The notes: a model not told the origin generated them from the letters alone. DNA of 64,000 nucleotides from JACCZX01 sp963824935 (GCA_963824935.1 CAWGRF010000010.1:186001-250000); one strand, 5' to 3'; positions 8,137 to 17,153 are shown, counted from the stretch's first letter. Numbers and translations: made by a program.

Positions 8137-8541
8137 CTAGGCGACGTAGCAGATCACTTCGCCGCCGACGCCTTCGGTGCGCGCCTTACGATCGGTCATC
8201 ACGCCGCGCGAAGTCGAAACGATCGCCACCCCCAGGCCGTTCATCACCTGCGGAATGTCGCCCCGGCCCTTGTATATTCGAAGACCAGGCCGCGAAACGC
8301 GCTCCAGACGCTCGATCACCGGCCGGCCCGCGTAATACTTCAAGCCGATGCGGAGCTCGGGTTTGCCGGCATTGCTGTCGCTGTTCACAACCTCAAAGCC
8401 GTCGATGTAGCCCTCATCCTTCAGCACTTCGGCGATCGCAACCTTTAGTTTTGAAGCCGGCATCGTCACATCGACCTTCTCGACGCCTTGCGCATTCCGA
8501 ATGCGGGTCAGCATGTCGGCGATCGGATCACTCATGCTCAT
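8137..8541 (-). CDS. rpsH: 30S ribosomal protein S8
   Basis: S8 (134 aa) binds the central domain of 16S rRNA and in E. coli is the translational repressor of the spc operon. It starts MSMSDPIADMLTRIRNAQGV after a GAGGAG ribosome binding site 8 bases upstream, and ends with the S8 signature VSTSRGVMTDRKAR then GGEVICYVA. Ordinary length and position between rpsN and rplF. I did not identify the S8 autoregulatory target hairpin near rplE with confidence. Confidence 0.98.
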   Translation of the reverse strand: MSMSDPIADMLTRIRNAQGVEKVDVTMPASKLKVAIAEVLKDEGYIDGFEVVNSDSNAGKPELRIGLKYYAGRPVIERLERVSRPGLRIYKGRGDIPQVMNGLGVAIVSTSRGVMTDRKARTEGVGGEVICYVA

Positions 8542-8556
8542 CGTTCGATCTCCTCG

Positions 8557-8862
8557 CTACCAGCTGGCCTTGATCAGGCCGGGAATATCACCGCGCATTG
8601 CCGCTTCGCGAATCTTGGCGCGCGCGAGTCCGAACTTGCGAAACGTTCCGCGCGGGCGTCCGGTCGCATCGCACCGGTTGCGCAGTCGCGTCGGGCTCGC
8701 ATTGCGCGGCAGCGCCTGCAACCGCTTCATTGCGTCCATTCTGTCTTCCATCGAGCGCGTCTGATCGTCGATGATCGCCTTCAATTCGCTGCGCCGGGCG
8801 GCGAACTTCTTCACCGTTGCAGCGCGCTTTGCCTCGCGATTCTTCAGAGAGAGTTTGGCCAA
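8557..8862 (-). CDS. rpsN: 30S ribosomal protein S14 (zinc-free form)
   Basis: S14 (101 aa) lies in the 30S head. This is the long form without the CxxC zinc site: MAKLSLKNREAKRAATVKKF, NRCDATGRPRGTFRKFGLAR, then IREAAMRGDIPGLIKASW at the end. The single Cys in the NRCDATGRPRG loop is typical of the C- form. Position after rplE (12-base gap) is standard. Confidence 0.98.
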   Translation of the reverse strand: MAKLSLKNREAKRAATVKKFAARRSELKAIIDDQTRSMEDRMDAMKRLQALPRNASPTRLRNRCDATGRPRGTFRKFGLARAKIREAAMRGDIPGLIKASW

Positions 8863-8874
8863 TTAAAGGACCCC

Positions 8875-9414
8875 CTAGTTTCTGAACGGAAAGCGAAAGG
8901 CCGCCAGCAGCGCCTTGGCTTCGTCATCCGTCTTCGCAGTCGTGGTAATGCTGATGTTGAGCCCCCGCAGCTTGTCGATCTTGTCGTATTCGATCTCGGG
9001 GAAAATGATCTGCTCTTTAATGCCGATGTTGTAGTTGCCGCGGCCGTCGAATGCGCGCCCCGGAACGCCACGAAAATCGCGCACGCGAGGAAACGCAATC
9101 GTGACCAGGCGATCGAGAAACTCGTACATGCGCTGTCCGCGCAATGTGACCATCGTGCCGATGGCCAGATTCTCGCGAATCTTGAAGTTGGCGATAGCCT
9201 TGCGTGATTTGGTGACGACCGGCTTCTGACCGGCGATCTTGGTCAGATCGGCGACCGCCATATCGATATTCTTCTTGTCGTTGACCGCTTCGCCGACACC
9301 CATGTTCAGTGTGATCTTCGTGACGCGCGGGACTTCCATCACACTCTTGTAGCCGAACTTCTGCATCAACTCAGGGACAACTTTCTCGCGGTATTGGTCG
9401 TGCAAACGCGCCAT
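8875..9414 (-). CDS. rplE: 50S ribosomal protein L5
   Basis: L5 (179 aa) binds 5S rRNA and contacts S13 across bridge B1b. I place the start at the ATG giving MARLHDQYREKVVPELMQKF; the frame also allows a TTG two codons earlier, but the ATG gives exactly the family length and leaves 2 bases after rplX. Signatures are VPRVTKITLNMGVGEA, GQKPVVTKSRKAIANFKIRE, VTLRGQRMYEFLDRLV and the EIEYDKIDKLRGLNISI tail. Confidence 0.97.
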   Translation of the reverse strand: MARLHDQYREKVVPELMQKFGYKSVMEVPRVTKITLNMGVGEAVNDKKNIDMAVADLTKIAGQKPVVTKSRKAIANFKIRENLAIGTMVTLRGQRMYEFLDRLVTIAFPRVRDFRGVPGRAFDGRGNYNIGIKEQIIFPEIEYDKIDKLRGLNISITTTAKTDDEAKALLAAFRFPFRN

Positions 9415-9416
9415 CT

Positions 9417-9800
9417 TCAACCTGCCGCTTTCTGCCTGGTTGGCTTGGCCGTCTGCTTCGCTCCCCGTGCTGGCTTCCCAGGGCTCGATTGGCCTACAAG
9501 ATTGCCGTTGCTCCTGAATACGCGCACGCGCTTGCCGTCGACTTCATTGATGCTGACGCGTCCGCCTTTGTCGGTTGCGGGATCGAACAGCATGACGTTG
9601 CTCTGCTCGATCGGCATCGTCTTGTCCGTGATCCCACCGGTCACGTTTTTCATAGGATTCGGGCGCGTGTGCTTCTTAACGATGTTGATACCCTCGATCA
9701 TCAGACGCGACGCGCCTATGCGACTGAGCACGACGCCACGCTTTCCCTTGTCCTTGCCGGCAATGACGATGACTTCGTCGCCTTTGCGAATTCGTTGCAT
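9417..9800 (-). CDS. rplX: 50S ribosomal protein L24 with basic C-terminal tail
   Basis: L24 (127 aa) is an early assembly protein at the tunnel exit. The KOW domain is at the N-terminus: MQRIRKGDEVIVIAGKDKGK, then GINIVKKHTRPNPM. The typical length is about 105; the extra C-terminal residues (SSPGKPARGAKQTAKPTRQK...) are Lys/Pro/Ala-rich, like the tails on rplO and rpsC here. It lies between rplN (12 bases) and rplE (2 bases). Confidence 0.97.
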   Translation of the reverse strand: MQRIRKGDEVIVIAGKDKGKRGVVLSRIGASRLMIEGINIVKKHTRPNPMKNVTGGITDKTMPIEQSNVMLFDPATDKGGRVSINEVDGKRVRVFRSNGNLVGQSSPGKPARGAKQTAKPTRQKAAG

Positions 9801-9812
9801 GTGCTGATCCCT

Positions 9813-10181
9813 CTACAACACTTCAGGCGCGAGCGACACGATCTTCATGAAGCGCTCGGTGCGCAGCTCGCGTGTCACCGGCCCGAAAATGCGAGTGCCG
9901 ATCGGCTCAAGCTTCGCGTTAAGTAGCACCGCTGCGTTGCTGTCGAACTTGATCGCCGAGCCATCGCCCCGTCGCAAACCCTTGGCGGTGCGCACCACGA
10001 CCGCGCTGTAGACCTCGCCCTTTTTGACGCGCCCGCGTGGCGCAGCCTCTTTGACCGTCACCTTGATGACGTCGCCAATGCCGGCATAGCGACGCTTGGA
10101 GCCGCCCAGCACCTTGATACACATCACCGAGCGCGCGCCGGTGTTGTCGGCGACGTCGAGCATCGACTGCATCTGAATCAT
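9813..10181 (-). CDS. rplN: 50S ribosomal protein L14
   Basis: L14 (122 aa) forms intersubunit bridges B5/B8 and is the anti-association site for RsfS. It starts MIQMQSMLDVADNTGARSVM and ends FGPVTRELRTERFMKIVSLA PEVL; VLGGSKRRYAGIGDVIKVTV marks the core. Length equals E. coli (123). It is preceded by a 231-base spacer after rpsQ holding a candidate promoter, a hairpin and a triple repeat, so it may head a separately initiated spc transcript. Confidence 0.98.
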   Translation of the reverse strand: MIQMQSMLDVADNTGARSVMCIKVLGGSKRRYAGIGDVIKVTVKEAAPRGRVKKGEVYSAVVVRTAKGLRRGDGSAIKFDSNAAVLLNAKLEPIGTRIFGPVTRELRTERFMKIVSLAPEVL

Positions 10182-10191
10182 CGTTGTACCC

Positions 10192-10236
10192 AGGTTTTCG
10201 CCTAGCTAGGTTTGCCCAACTAGGTTTTGCCCAACT
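10192..10236 (-). repeat. Three tandem imperfect 15-bp repeats before rplN
   Basis: On the coding strand three near-copies follow one another: AGTTGGGCAAAACCT (10222-10236), AGTTGGGCAAACCT (10208-10221) and AGCTAGGCGAAAACCT (10192-10207). They end 11 bases before the rplN ATG, so the ribosome binding site region lies at the end of the third copy. Function unknown; they could be slippage products or repeated protein-binding sites in the leader. Confidence 0.75.
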
Positions 10237-10328
10237 AACGCCGGCTTAATCAATTTCCCAACTTGATCCGCGGCTGCCCACTTTCGCAGCTGCAGTCAGT
10301 CTTGGGTCCCGTTTCAGGGATGAAATCT

Positions 10329-10392
10329 CGCTTCGCCAAGTCAAAATAAGGCGAAGCGTGTGAGTATATCCGACTGCCACGCACCGCCGCAA
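10329..10392 (-). promoter_or_regulatory. Candidate sigma70 promoter and leader hairpin for the spc operon
   Basis: On the minus strand TTGCGG (10387-10392) and TATACT (10363-10368) are 18 bases apart. Just downstream, where transcription would begin, is a perfect 9-bp stem: CGCTTCGCC (10350-10358) and GGCGAAGCG (10329-10337) with a 12-base loop. The hairpin could cap or regulate the leader of rplN. Promoter activity is inferred from consensus match only. Confidence 0.5.
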
Positions 10393-10412
10393 CGGGTGCG
10401 CTGTTGTCGGCC

Positions 10413-10700
10413 TTAAATTATCTCTGCTTCCTTGACCACCCGGGTCACGGTCCAGGTCTTGGTACGAGACAGCGGACGCGAGGCGGCGATTTCGACAATG
10501 TCGCCTTCATTGACCGCATCGGTTTCATCGTGCGCGTGATACTTATTCGACTTGACGATGTACTTGCCGTAAATCGGATGCTTCTGGCGTCGCTCGACCA
10601 GCACCGTCACGGTTTTCGTCATCTTGTTGCTGACAACCCTGCCAACCAAGGTGTGCTGCAGCGACTTCTGCTGTTCGTTCAAAACGATCTCCGCGTTCAT
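10413..10700 (-). CDS. rpsQ: 30S ribosomal protein S17
   Basis: S17 (95 aa) is a primary 16S rRNA-binding OB-fold protein. Core motifs: LVGRVVSNKMTKTVTVLVER, HPIYGKYIVKSNKYHAHDE, VNEGDIVEIAASRPLSRTKT and WTVTRVV. It carries a short N-terminal extension (MNAEIVLNEQQKSLQ) common in betaproteobacteria. Its start overlaps rpmC by 4 bases. After it the usual S10-spc continuity is broken by a 231-base spacer. Confidence 0.97.
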   Translation of the reverse strand: MNAEIVLNEQQKSLQHTLVGRVVSNKMTKTVTVLVERRQKHPIYGKYIVKSNKYHAHDETDAVNEGDIVEIAASRPLSRTKTWTVTRVVKEAEII

Positions 10701-10891
10701 TTGGCGGCCACCTTCTGCGCCAGGACGGTGCGCACGCGCGCGATATCGCGCTGCGTTCTGCGCAGCTGGCCGGTATTGGCTAACTGCTGCGTTGCATGCT
10801 GCATGCGTAGCGAAAAATGCGCCTTCTGCAGTTCCTGCAACTCCTTTAGCAGCGCGTCGGCACTCTTCTCGCGCATCTCCCTGGCGTTCAT
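10697..10891 (-). CDS. rpmC: 50S ribosomal protein L29
   Basis: L29 (64 aa) lies at the polypeptide exit next to L23, near the SRP/trigger factor docking site. The small helical hairpin is recognisable as MNAREMREKSADALLKELQE, LQKAHFSLRMQHATQQLANT and RTQRDIARVRTVLAQK. It overlaps rpsQ by 4 bases and follows rplP after 19 bases, the standard order. Confidence 0.96.
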   Translation of the reverse strand: MNAREMREKSADALLKELQELQKAHFSLRMQHATQQLANTGQLRRTQRDIARVRTVLAQKVAAK

Positions 10892-10910
10892 CGTGATCCT
10901 CTATCAGCCG

Positions 10911-11327
10911 CTATTGTCCCAGTTGCCGCACGACGAACGTGGTCTTCAGCGGCAGCTTGGCAGCGGCCAATGCGAACGCTTCGCGTGCCAGCACCTCGTT
11001 TACGCCGTCAAGCTCATAAACCACACTGCCCGGCTTCACTTCTGCGACCCAGTACTCCGGATTGCCCTTACCGTTGCCCATCCGCACCTCGGCCGGCTTC
11101 TGCGAAATCGGCTTGTCCGGAAACACGCGAATCCAGACCCGACCACCACGCTTGATATGGCGGCTGATCGCGCGACGCGCGGCTTCAATCTGGCGCGCCG
11201 TCAAACGGCCGCGCTCGGTCACCTTCAGTCCGAATTCGCCGAACGAGACGTGCGCGCCGCGCAGCGCCAGGCCGCGATTGCGGCCTTTCTGCTCCTTACG
11301 ATATTTGCGTCGAGCGGGCTGTAGCAT
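10911..11327 (-). CDS. rplP: 50S ribosomal protein L16
   Basis: L16 (138 aa) helps position the A-site tRNA. It starts MLQPARRKYRKEQKGRNRG and shows FGEFGLKVTERGRLTARQIE, RGGRVWIRVFPDKPISQKP, EVRMGNGKGNPEYWVAEVKP and a C-terminal AFALAAAKLPLKTTFV. Near-identical in length to E. coli (136). The Arg of the PVSKK/ISQKPAEVRMG block, hydroxylated in E. coli by RoxA, lies in a conserved context. Confidence 0.98.
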   Translation of the reverse strand: MLQPARRKYRKEQKGRNRGLALRGAHVSFGEFGLKVTERGRLTARQIEAARRAISRHIKRGGRVWIRVFPDKPISQKPAEVRMGNGKGNPEYWVAEVKPGSVVYELDGVNEVLAREAFALAAAKLPLKTTFVVRQLGQ

Positions 11328-11330
11328 TGA

Positions 11331-12257
11331 TTACTCTCCGTCCTTTTTGCCGCCGCCGTCGGGTGTTTTCACCGCGGTTTTTCGCACACGCTTGATCACC
11401 GGCTTCGCTGGAACATCGGGTTTCGGAGCTTCGACCGGTGGCGCTGCGGTGTCTGTGGTGTTGGCCGCCGTCTTGCGCGCACGTTTGGCCGGGGCTCTGC
11501 CTGACGGCGGACGATCTCCGGTCGGACGGTCACCGGCAGGACGATCGCCTGCCGGCCGCTCGCGCCGTGGCCGGCGTTCTTCACGTTCCGGGGCAGGCGC
11601 GGCATCCGTGGCCCCAGGCGCCTCGTTGCGGCCGAGCGTGTCGCCCTTGTAGACCCACACCTTGACGCCGATCACGCCGTAGGTCGTTTTTGCCTCGGAA
11701 AAACCGTAGTCGATGTCGGCGCGCAACGTATGCAACGGCACTCGGCCTTCGCGATACCACTCGGTGCGGGCGATCTCGATGCCATTCAGGCGCCCCGCGC
11801 TCATGATCTTGATGCCCTGCGCGCCCAGGCGCATGGCGTTTTGCATGGCGCGCTTCATCGCGCGCCGGAACATGATGCGCTTTTCGAGCTGCTGAGTAAT
11901 CGAGTCGGCGATGAGCTGCGCTTCCAACTCCGGCTTGCGAATCTCCTCGATATTCACATGCACCGGAACACCGAGCATTTTCTGCAGCGCAATCTTCAGC
12001 GACTCGATGTCTTCGCCCTTCTTGCCGATCACGACACCCGGCCGCGCTGAATGAATCGTGATGCGCGCGTTCTTCGCGGGACGCTCTATCACGATGCGCC
12101 CGACCGACGCGCTGCGCAGTTTCTTGCGCAGGTATTCGCGAACCTTCAAATCCTCGCCGAGCATTCGCGGAAACTCCGGGCCGGTCGCGAACCAGCGCGA
12201 CGCCCAGTTTTTCGTAACGGCAAGCCGGAATCCGGTTGGATTGATCTTCTGACCCAT
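11331..12257 (-). CDS. rpsC: 30S ribosomal protein S3 with a long low-complexity C-terminal tail
   Basis: S3 lines the mRNA entry tunnel and contributes to helicase activity. The body is normal: MGQKINPTGFRLAVTKNWAS, the KH domain with GVVIGKKGEDIESLK, MRLGAQGIKIMSAGRLNGIE and the GVIGVKVWVYKGDTLGRNE end. After about residue 212 the protein continues for about 95 residues of Pro/Arg/Lys/Ala, including repeats of GDRP. At 308 aa it is much longer than E. coli S3 (233). Such tails occur in betaproteobacteria but this one is long. It lies 3 bases before rplP. Confidence 0.97.
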   Translation of the reverse strand: MGQKINPTGFRLAVTKNWASRWFATGPEFPRMLGEDLKVREYLRKKLRSASVGRIVIERPAKNARITIHSARPGVVIGKKGEDIESLKIALQKMLGVPVHVNIEEIRKPELEAQLIADSITQQLEKRIMFRRAMKRAMQNAMRLGAQGIKIMSAGRLNGIEIARTEWYREGRVPLHTLRADIDYGFSEAKTTYGVIGVKVWVYKGDTLGRNEAPGATDAAPAPEREERRPRRERPAGDRPAGDRPTGDRPPSGRAPAKRARKTAANTTDTAAPPVEAPKPDVPAKPVIKRVRKTAVKTPDGGGKKDGE

Positions 12258-12264
12258 GTTCTGC

Positions 12265-12609
12265 CTACTTCTTCGGTTTAGTGTCGCCGACCGTCACAAA
12301 AATGTGGCAGGTCTTCTTCGTGATGCGGGTTCCGCGGCCTTTTGCACGCGCAGCAAAGCGACGCAGCGATGGCCCCTGCTCGACATAGATGCGGGTAACG
12401 CGCAGGTCGTCGATATCGGCGCCGTCGTTGTGCTCGGCATTCGCGATCGCGGACTCGAGCGCTTTCTTGATCAGCCCCGCCGCTTTCTTTTGCGTAAACG
12501 ACAGGATATTGAGCGCCTTGTCGACCGGCTTGCCGCGCACGAGATCGGCGACCAGCCTGCCCTTCTGACTCGACAAGCGCACGCCGCGTACTGATGCTGT
12601 GGTTTCCAT
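12265..12609 (-). CDS. rplV: 50S ribosomal protein L22
   Basis: L22 (114 aa) contributes the beta-hairpin that narrows the exit tunnel and is a site of macrolide resistance. Motifs: VRLSSQKGRLVADLVRGKPV, ILSFTQKKAAGLIKKALESA, IANAEHNDGADIDDLRVTRI and the hairpin region PSLRRFAARAKGRGTRITKK. No tunnel-loop deletion is evident by eye. Standard position between rpsS and rpsC. Confidence 0.98.
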   Translation of the reverse strand: METTASVRGVRLSSQKGRLVADLVRGKPVDKALNILSFTQKKAAGLIKKALESAIANAEHNDGADIDDLRVTRIYVEQGPSLRRFAARAKGRGTRITKKTCHIFVTVGDTKPKK

Positions 12610-12629
12610 CGCTTATTTACTCACCTAAC

Positions 12630-12920
12630 CTATGGCTTCTTCGCTGGCACGGTGGCCTTCCTGTCCGCTGCATGGCCCTTGAACGTGCGGGTCAGCGCGA
12701 ATTCACCCAACTTGTGGCCGACCATGTTCTCGTTGATATAAACGGGCACGTGCTGCTTGCCGTTGTGCACAGCAATCGTAAGGCCGATGAACTCCGGCAG
12801 GATCGTTGAGCGGCGCGACCACGTCTTGATCGGCTTCTTATCGCGCGTCGCCGACGCGGCTTCCACTTTCTTCAGCAAGTGGTCGTCGACGAACGGTCCC
12901 TTTTTCAATGAACGTGACAT
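12630..12920 (-). CDS. rpsS: 30S ribosomal protein S19
   Basis: S19 (96 aa) forms the 30S head with S13 and contacts bridge B1a. It reads MSRSLKKGPFVDDHLLKKVE, KPIKTWSRRSTILPEFIGLT, AVHNGKQHVPVYINENMVGH and KLGEFALTRTFKGHAADRK. The length is slightly above E. coli (92). It follows rplB after 9 bases. Confidence 0.98.
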   Translation of the reverse strand: MSRSLKKGPFVDDHLLKKVEAASATRDKKPIKTWSRRSTILPEFIGLTIAVHNGKQHVPVYINENMVGHKLGEFALTRTFKGHAADRKATVPAKKP

Positions 12921-12929
12921 TCGGTGTCC

Positions 12930-13757
12930 TTACTTTCTTTTGCGCCGCTGCACGATCATTGAATCGGTGCGCTTGTTCTTGCGCGTGCGATAACCCTTGG
13001 TCAACGTGCCCCATGGGCTGACCGGATCGCGCTTCGTGCCGGTACGGCCTTCACCGCCGCCGTGGGGGTGGTCGACCGGGTTCATTGCAACTCCACGCAC
13101 TGTCGGACGTACGCCTCGCCAACGCATCGCACCTGCCTTGCCTATCTGCCGCAGGCTGTTTTCTTCGTTGCCGACTTCGCCGATCGTCGCGCGGCAATCG
13201 ATCAGCACGCGCCGAATCTCACCCGACCGCAACCGCAGCTGCGCATAGCTGCCCTCGCGCGCCAGCAGTTGAACCGAAGTTCCCGCAGCGCGCGCCATCT
13301 GAGCGCCTTTACCGGGCTGCATCTCGACGCAATGGATCGTCGTGCCGACCGGAATATTGCGCAACGGCAGCGTATTACCGGCACGTATCGGCGCTTCATT
13401 GCCACTCATCAACTGGACACCAACCGCCACGCCCTTTGGCGCGACGATATAGCGGCGCTCGCCATCGGCATACACCAGCAGAGCGATATGCGCAGAGCGG
13501 TTCGGATCGTATTCGAGCCGCTCGACCTTGGCGCCAATGCCGTCCTTGTTGCGCTTGAAGTCGATCAGGCGATAGGTCTGCTTATGGCCGCCGCCTTTGT
13601 GACGAACCGTGATGTGGCCGGAATTATTGCGGCCCGACCCGCGAATTTTCTTTTCGGTCAGCGACGCCAACGGTTTGCCCTTGTGCAGGTCTTCGCTGAC
13701 GACCTTAACCAGCCCGCGCCGACCGGCAGAAGTAGGTTTGACTTTAACGAGCGCCAT
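12930..13757 (-). CDS. rplB: 50S ribosomal protein L2
   Basis: L2 (275 aa) is a primary binder near the peptidyl transferase centre. Motifs: GRNNSGHITVRHKGGGHKQT, YRLIDFKRNKDGIGAKVERL, and the highly conserved C-terminal RGVAMNPVDHPHGGGEGRT with the essential His of the HPHGGG loop; it ends KRTDSMIVQRRKRK. Length matches E. coli (273). Spacing to rplW is 12 bases. Confidence 0.98.
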   Translation of the reverse strand: MALVKVKPTSAGRRGLVKVVSEDLHKGKPLASLTEKKIRGSGRNNSGHITVRHKGGGHKQTYRLIDFKRNKDGIGAKVERLEYDPNRSAHIALLVYADGERRYIVAPKGVAVGVQLMSGNEAPIRAGNTLPLRNIPVGTTIHCVEMQPGKGAQMARAAGTSVQLLAREGSYAQLRLRSGEIRRVLIDCRATIGEVGNEENSLRQIGKAGAMRWRGVRPTVRGVAMNPVDHPHGGGEGRTGTKRDPVSPWGTLTKGYRTRKNKRTDSMIVQRRKRK

Positions 13758-13769
13758 TTATCCGGACCC

Positions 13770-14105
13770 TTACTTAACTTCCTGCGCGAAGTTGATTTCC
13801 TGGCCAGGCTTCAGCTTCACGTACGCCTTGCGCACATCACTGCGCCGGCCTTCGAAGCGCCCAAAGCGCTTGCCCTTGCCCTTTTGGTTCAGGATCGACA
13901 CGCGGGCGACCTCGACCTTGAACAGCAACTCGATCGCAGCCTTCACTTCGGTCTTCGTCGCGTCGTGTTTGACACGGAACGCAACCTGCTCGTGCTTCTC
14001 ACCGATCATCGTGCTCTTCTCGGACACTACCGGTCCGAGAAGCACGGCATAGAGCCGATCGTTCTTGGCGCTCGGAGTCGAGTTGGGCTGCTTGGCTGCG
14101 TTCAT
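13770..14105 (-). CDS. rplW: 50S ribosomal protein L23
   Basis: L23 (111 aa) at the tunnel exit docks trigger factor and SRP. The start is MNAAKQPNSTPSAKNDRLYA; its ATG overlaps the corrected rplD stop by 4 bases (ATGA). Core: LLGPVVSEKSTMIGEKHEQV, FKVEVARVSILNQKGKGKRF and RSDVRKAYVKLKPGQEI. In the raw sequence it appears fused to L4 because of the frameshift in rplD; the fusion is not real. Confidence 0.95.
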   Translation of the reverse strand: MNAAKQPNSTPSAKNDRLYAVLLGPVVSEKSTMIGEKHEQVAFRVKHDATKTEVKAAIELLFKVEVARVSILNQKGKGKRFGRFEGRRSDVRKAYVKLKPGQEINFAQEVK

Positions 14106-14723
14106 CCCCACATTTCCTCGAGCTTGGAGAGCGCTGGCTTGGTCACGATCACTCTCTTGTAGTGAATCAGCGACAACGGGTCCGCATAGCGCGGCTCCAC
14201 GACCAACACGTCCTTCAGAGTTGCGCGACGCGAGGTACAGATTCTCATCGATATCGTCGGTGATGATCAGCACCGACTGCAGACCCATCGCCTTCAGCTT
14301 GTCCGCAAGCTGCTTGGTCTTCGGCGTGTTGACTGCCAGCGCGTCGACCACAGCGATGCGATTGTCGCGCGCTAGCTGCGACAGAATCGATGTCATGCCC
14401 GCGCGATACATTTTCTTGTTGACCTTGTGCGAAAAATTCTCGTCGGGCGAATTGGGGAACGTGCGACCACCACCGCGCCAGATCGGGCTCGAAGTCATCC
14501 CCGCACGCGCGCGGCCGGTCCCCTTTTGCCGCCACGGCTTGCGCGTCGAATGCTTGACCGTTGTGCGATCTTTTTGCGCGCGCGTACCTTGCCGTGCGTT
14601 GGCCTGGTATGCGACGACGATCTGATGCACAAGCGCCTCGTTGTACTCGCGGCCGAACACCGTTTCCGGCGCGGAGGTCGTTCCGGCATCCTGGCCCTGG
14701 GCGTTTAGCATTCTCAATTCCAT
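14102..14723 (-). CDS. rplD: 50S ribosomal protein L4, interrupted by an apparent +1 base
   Basis: L4 lines the exit tunnel and in E. coli represses the S10 operon. It starts MELRMLNAQGQDAGTTSAPE, with the tunnel loop around RKPWRQKGTGRARAGMTSSP and IWRGGGRTFPNSPDENFSHK. After ENLYLASRN the frame is lost; removing one base near 14219 (AAC-T-CTG on the coding strand) gives LKDVLVVEPRYADPLSLIHY, then KRVIVTKPALSKLEEMWG and a stop overlapping rplW. The corrected length, 206 aa, is normal. As written the frame reads into rplW as a 317-residue chimera. Confidence 0.93.
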
Positions 14724-14732
14724 ACGCGCCCC

Positions 14733-15413
14733 TTATTTGCCGCCGCCAGACTTGGTCGGTTGCACCGTTCTGGCTTTCGCTGCCGGCCGCACAATGACAT
14801 TACCGCCGGCGGCGCCCGGCACGGCGCCGCGAATCAAGAGCAACTGGCGTTCAGTATCAACGCGCGCCACGATCAGGTTTTGCGTGGTGCGTTGCTTGTC
14901 GCCTAGATGTCCGGCCATCCGCTTACCCGGCATCACACGACCAGGATCCTGGCGCATGCCGATCGAGCCTGGTGCATTGGTCGACACTGAATTGCCGTGC
15001 GTCTCGCGATTCGATGAGAAGTGGTGACGTTTTATCGCACCGGCAAAGCCTTTGCCGATGGTCACGCCGGTGACATCGACCTTCTGGCCCACCGAAAAGA
15101 GGCCGACACCCACGGTCGCGCCGGCTTTTAGTTCGGCCGCTTCTTTCGCGTCAAGCCGGAATTCCTTCAGGGTCGAGCCGGCTTCAACACCTGCCTTCGC
15201 AAAATGCCCCGCCTGCGGCTTCGATACGCGAGAGGCGCGGCGCTCCCCGTAGGCAATCTGCACCGCGGCGTAGCCATCGGCTTCGTCGGTGCGTACCTGC
15301 GCAACTCGGTTGTTCGACACGTCGAGCACGGTTACCGGGACAGACTCGCCGTCGTCGGTAAAAACGCGCGTCATGCCTACCTTGCGGCCCAGTAGGCCTA
15401 AGGCTTCTCTCAT
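14733..15413 (-). CDS. rplC: 50S ribosomal protein L3
   Basis: L3 (226 aa) initiates large-subunit assembly and reaches the peptidyl transferase centre. The start MREALGLLGRKVGMTRVFTD is chosen because GGAGATAAGA precedes it; the longer open frame upstream has no homologous residues. Motifs: GFAGAIKRHHFSSNRETHGN (with the Gln-methylation region replaced by the usual RxxTHGNS context), PGSIGMRQDPGRVMPGKRMA and GHLGDKQRTTQNLIVARVDT. A 129-base spacer separates it from rpsJ. Confidence 0.97.
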   Translation of the reverse strand: MREALGLLGRKVGMTRVFTDDGESVPVTVLDVSNNRVAQVRTDEADGYAAVQIAYGERRASRVSKPQAGHFAKAGVEAGSTLKEFRLDAKEAAELKAGATVGVGLFSVGQKVDVTGVTIGKGFAGAIKRHHFSSNRETHGNSVSTNAPGSIGMRQDPGRVMPGKRMAGHLGDKQRTTQNLIVARVDTERQLLLIRGAVPGAAGGNVIVRPAAKARTVQPTKSGGGK

Positions 15414-15513
15414 TCTTATCTCCATTCCCGGCTTCGATTGGCCGAGACCTGTGACTCTGAACCTGCGACTACTAGCGCCTCGGCATCGGGCCAAGACGCG
15501 AAAAGCCGGTGAG

Positions 15514-15541
15514 TTTATCCTAGGCAGTCGCCTGCCTGCAA
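15514..15541 (-). promoter_or_regulatory. Candidate internal promoter between rpsJ and rplC
   Basis: On the minus strand TTGCAG (15536-15541) and GATAAA (15514-15519) are separated by 16 bases, just after the rpsJ stop. It would start transcription about 100 bases before rplC within the otherwise unexplained 129-base spacer. This is a consensus match only and could be chance. Confidence 0.35.
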
Positions 15542-15542
15542 C

Positions 15543-15869
15543 TTACTCGCCGGCAACTCGTTGCACTTTGATCTTGATATCGACACCTGCCGGTAAGTCG
15601 AGCTTCGCCAGCGCGTCGACCGTCTTGTCGGTCGGATCGATGATGTCCATCAGGCGCTGGTGCGTGCGCATTTCCATCTGGTCACGCGATGTCTTGTTCA
15701 CATGCGGCGAGCGCAGGATGTCAAAGCGTTGAATGCGCGTCGGCAGCGGAACCGGTCCGCGCACAACGGCGCCAGTGCGCTTCGCGGTATCGACGATCTC
15801 GAGCGCCGATTGATCGATCAACTTGTAATCGAACGCCTTGAGGCGGATTCGAATTCTCTGGCTTTGCAT
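15543..15869 (-). CDS. rpsJ: 30S ribosomal protein S10
   Basis: S10 (108 aa) is a 30S head protein that also serves as NusE in antitermination complexes with NusB. It reads MQSQRIRIRLKAFDYKLIDQ, RTGAVVRGPVPLPTRIQRFD, ILRSPHVNKTSRDQMEMRTH and a LDLPAGVDIKIKVQ end. E. coli S10 is 103 aa, so the start is right to within a few residues. It follows tufA after 61 bases. Confidence 0.97.
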   Translation of the reverse strand: MQSQRIRIRLKAFDYKLIDQSALEIVDTAKRTGAVVRGPVPLPTRIQRFDILRSPHVNKTSRDQMEMRTHQRLMDIIDPTDKTVDALAKLDLPAGVDIKIKVQRVAGE

Positions 15870-15930
15870 GACTTATCTTTCAAAGAGCGAGGCAGCGAGC
15901 TGCCGACATTGTTCAATCGATCACCGATCA

Positions 15931-17121
<1,191 letters not shown>

Positions 17122-17153
17122 TTCTTATTCCTTAGACCTTCTTAATTGCTTCG

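Noticed and set aside
13770..14723. A 317-residue L4-L23 fusion protein
   Set aside because: It arises only from the extra base near 14219; L4 and L23 both have their own ends and starts (ATGA overlap) when it is removed.
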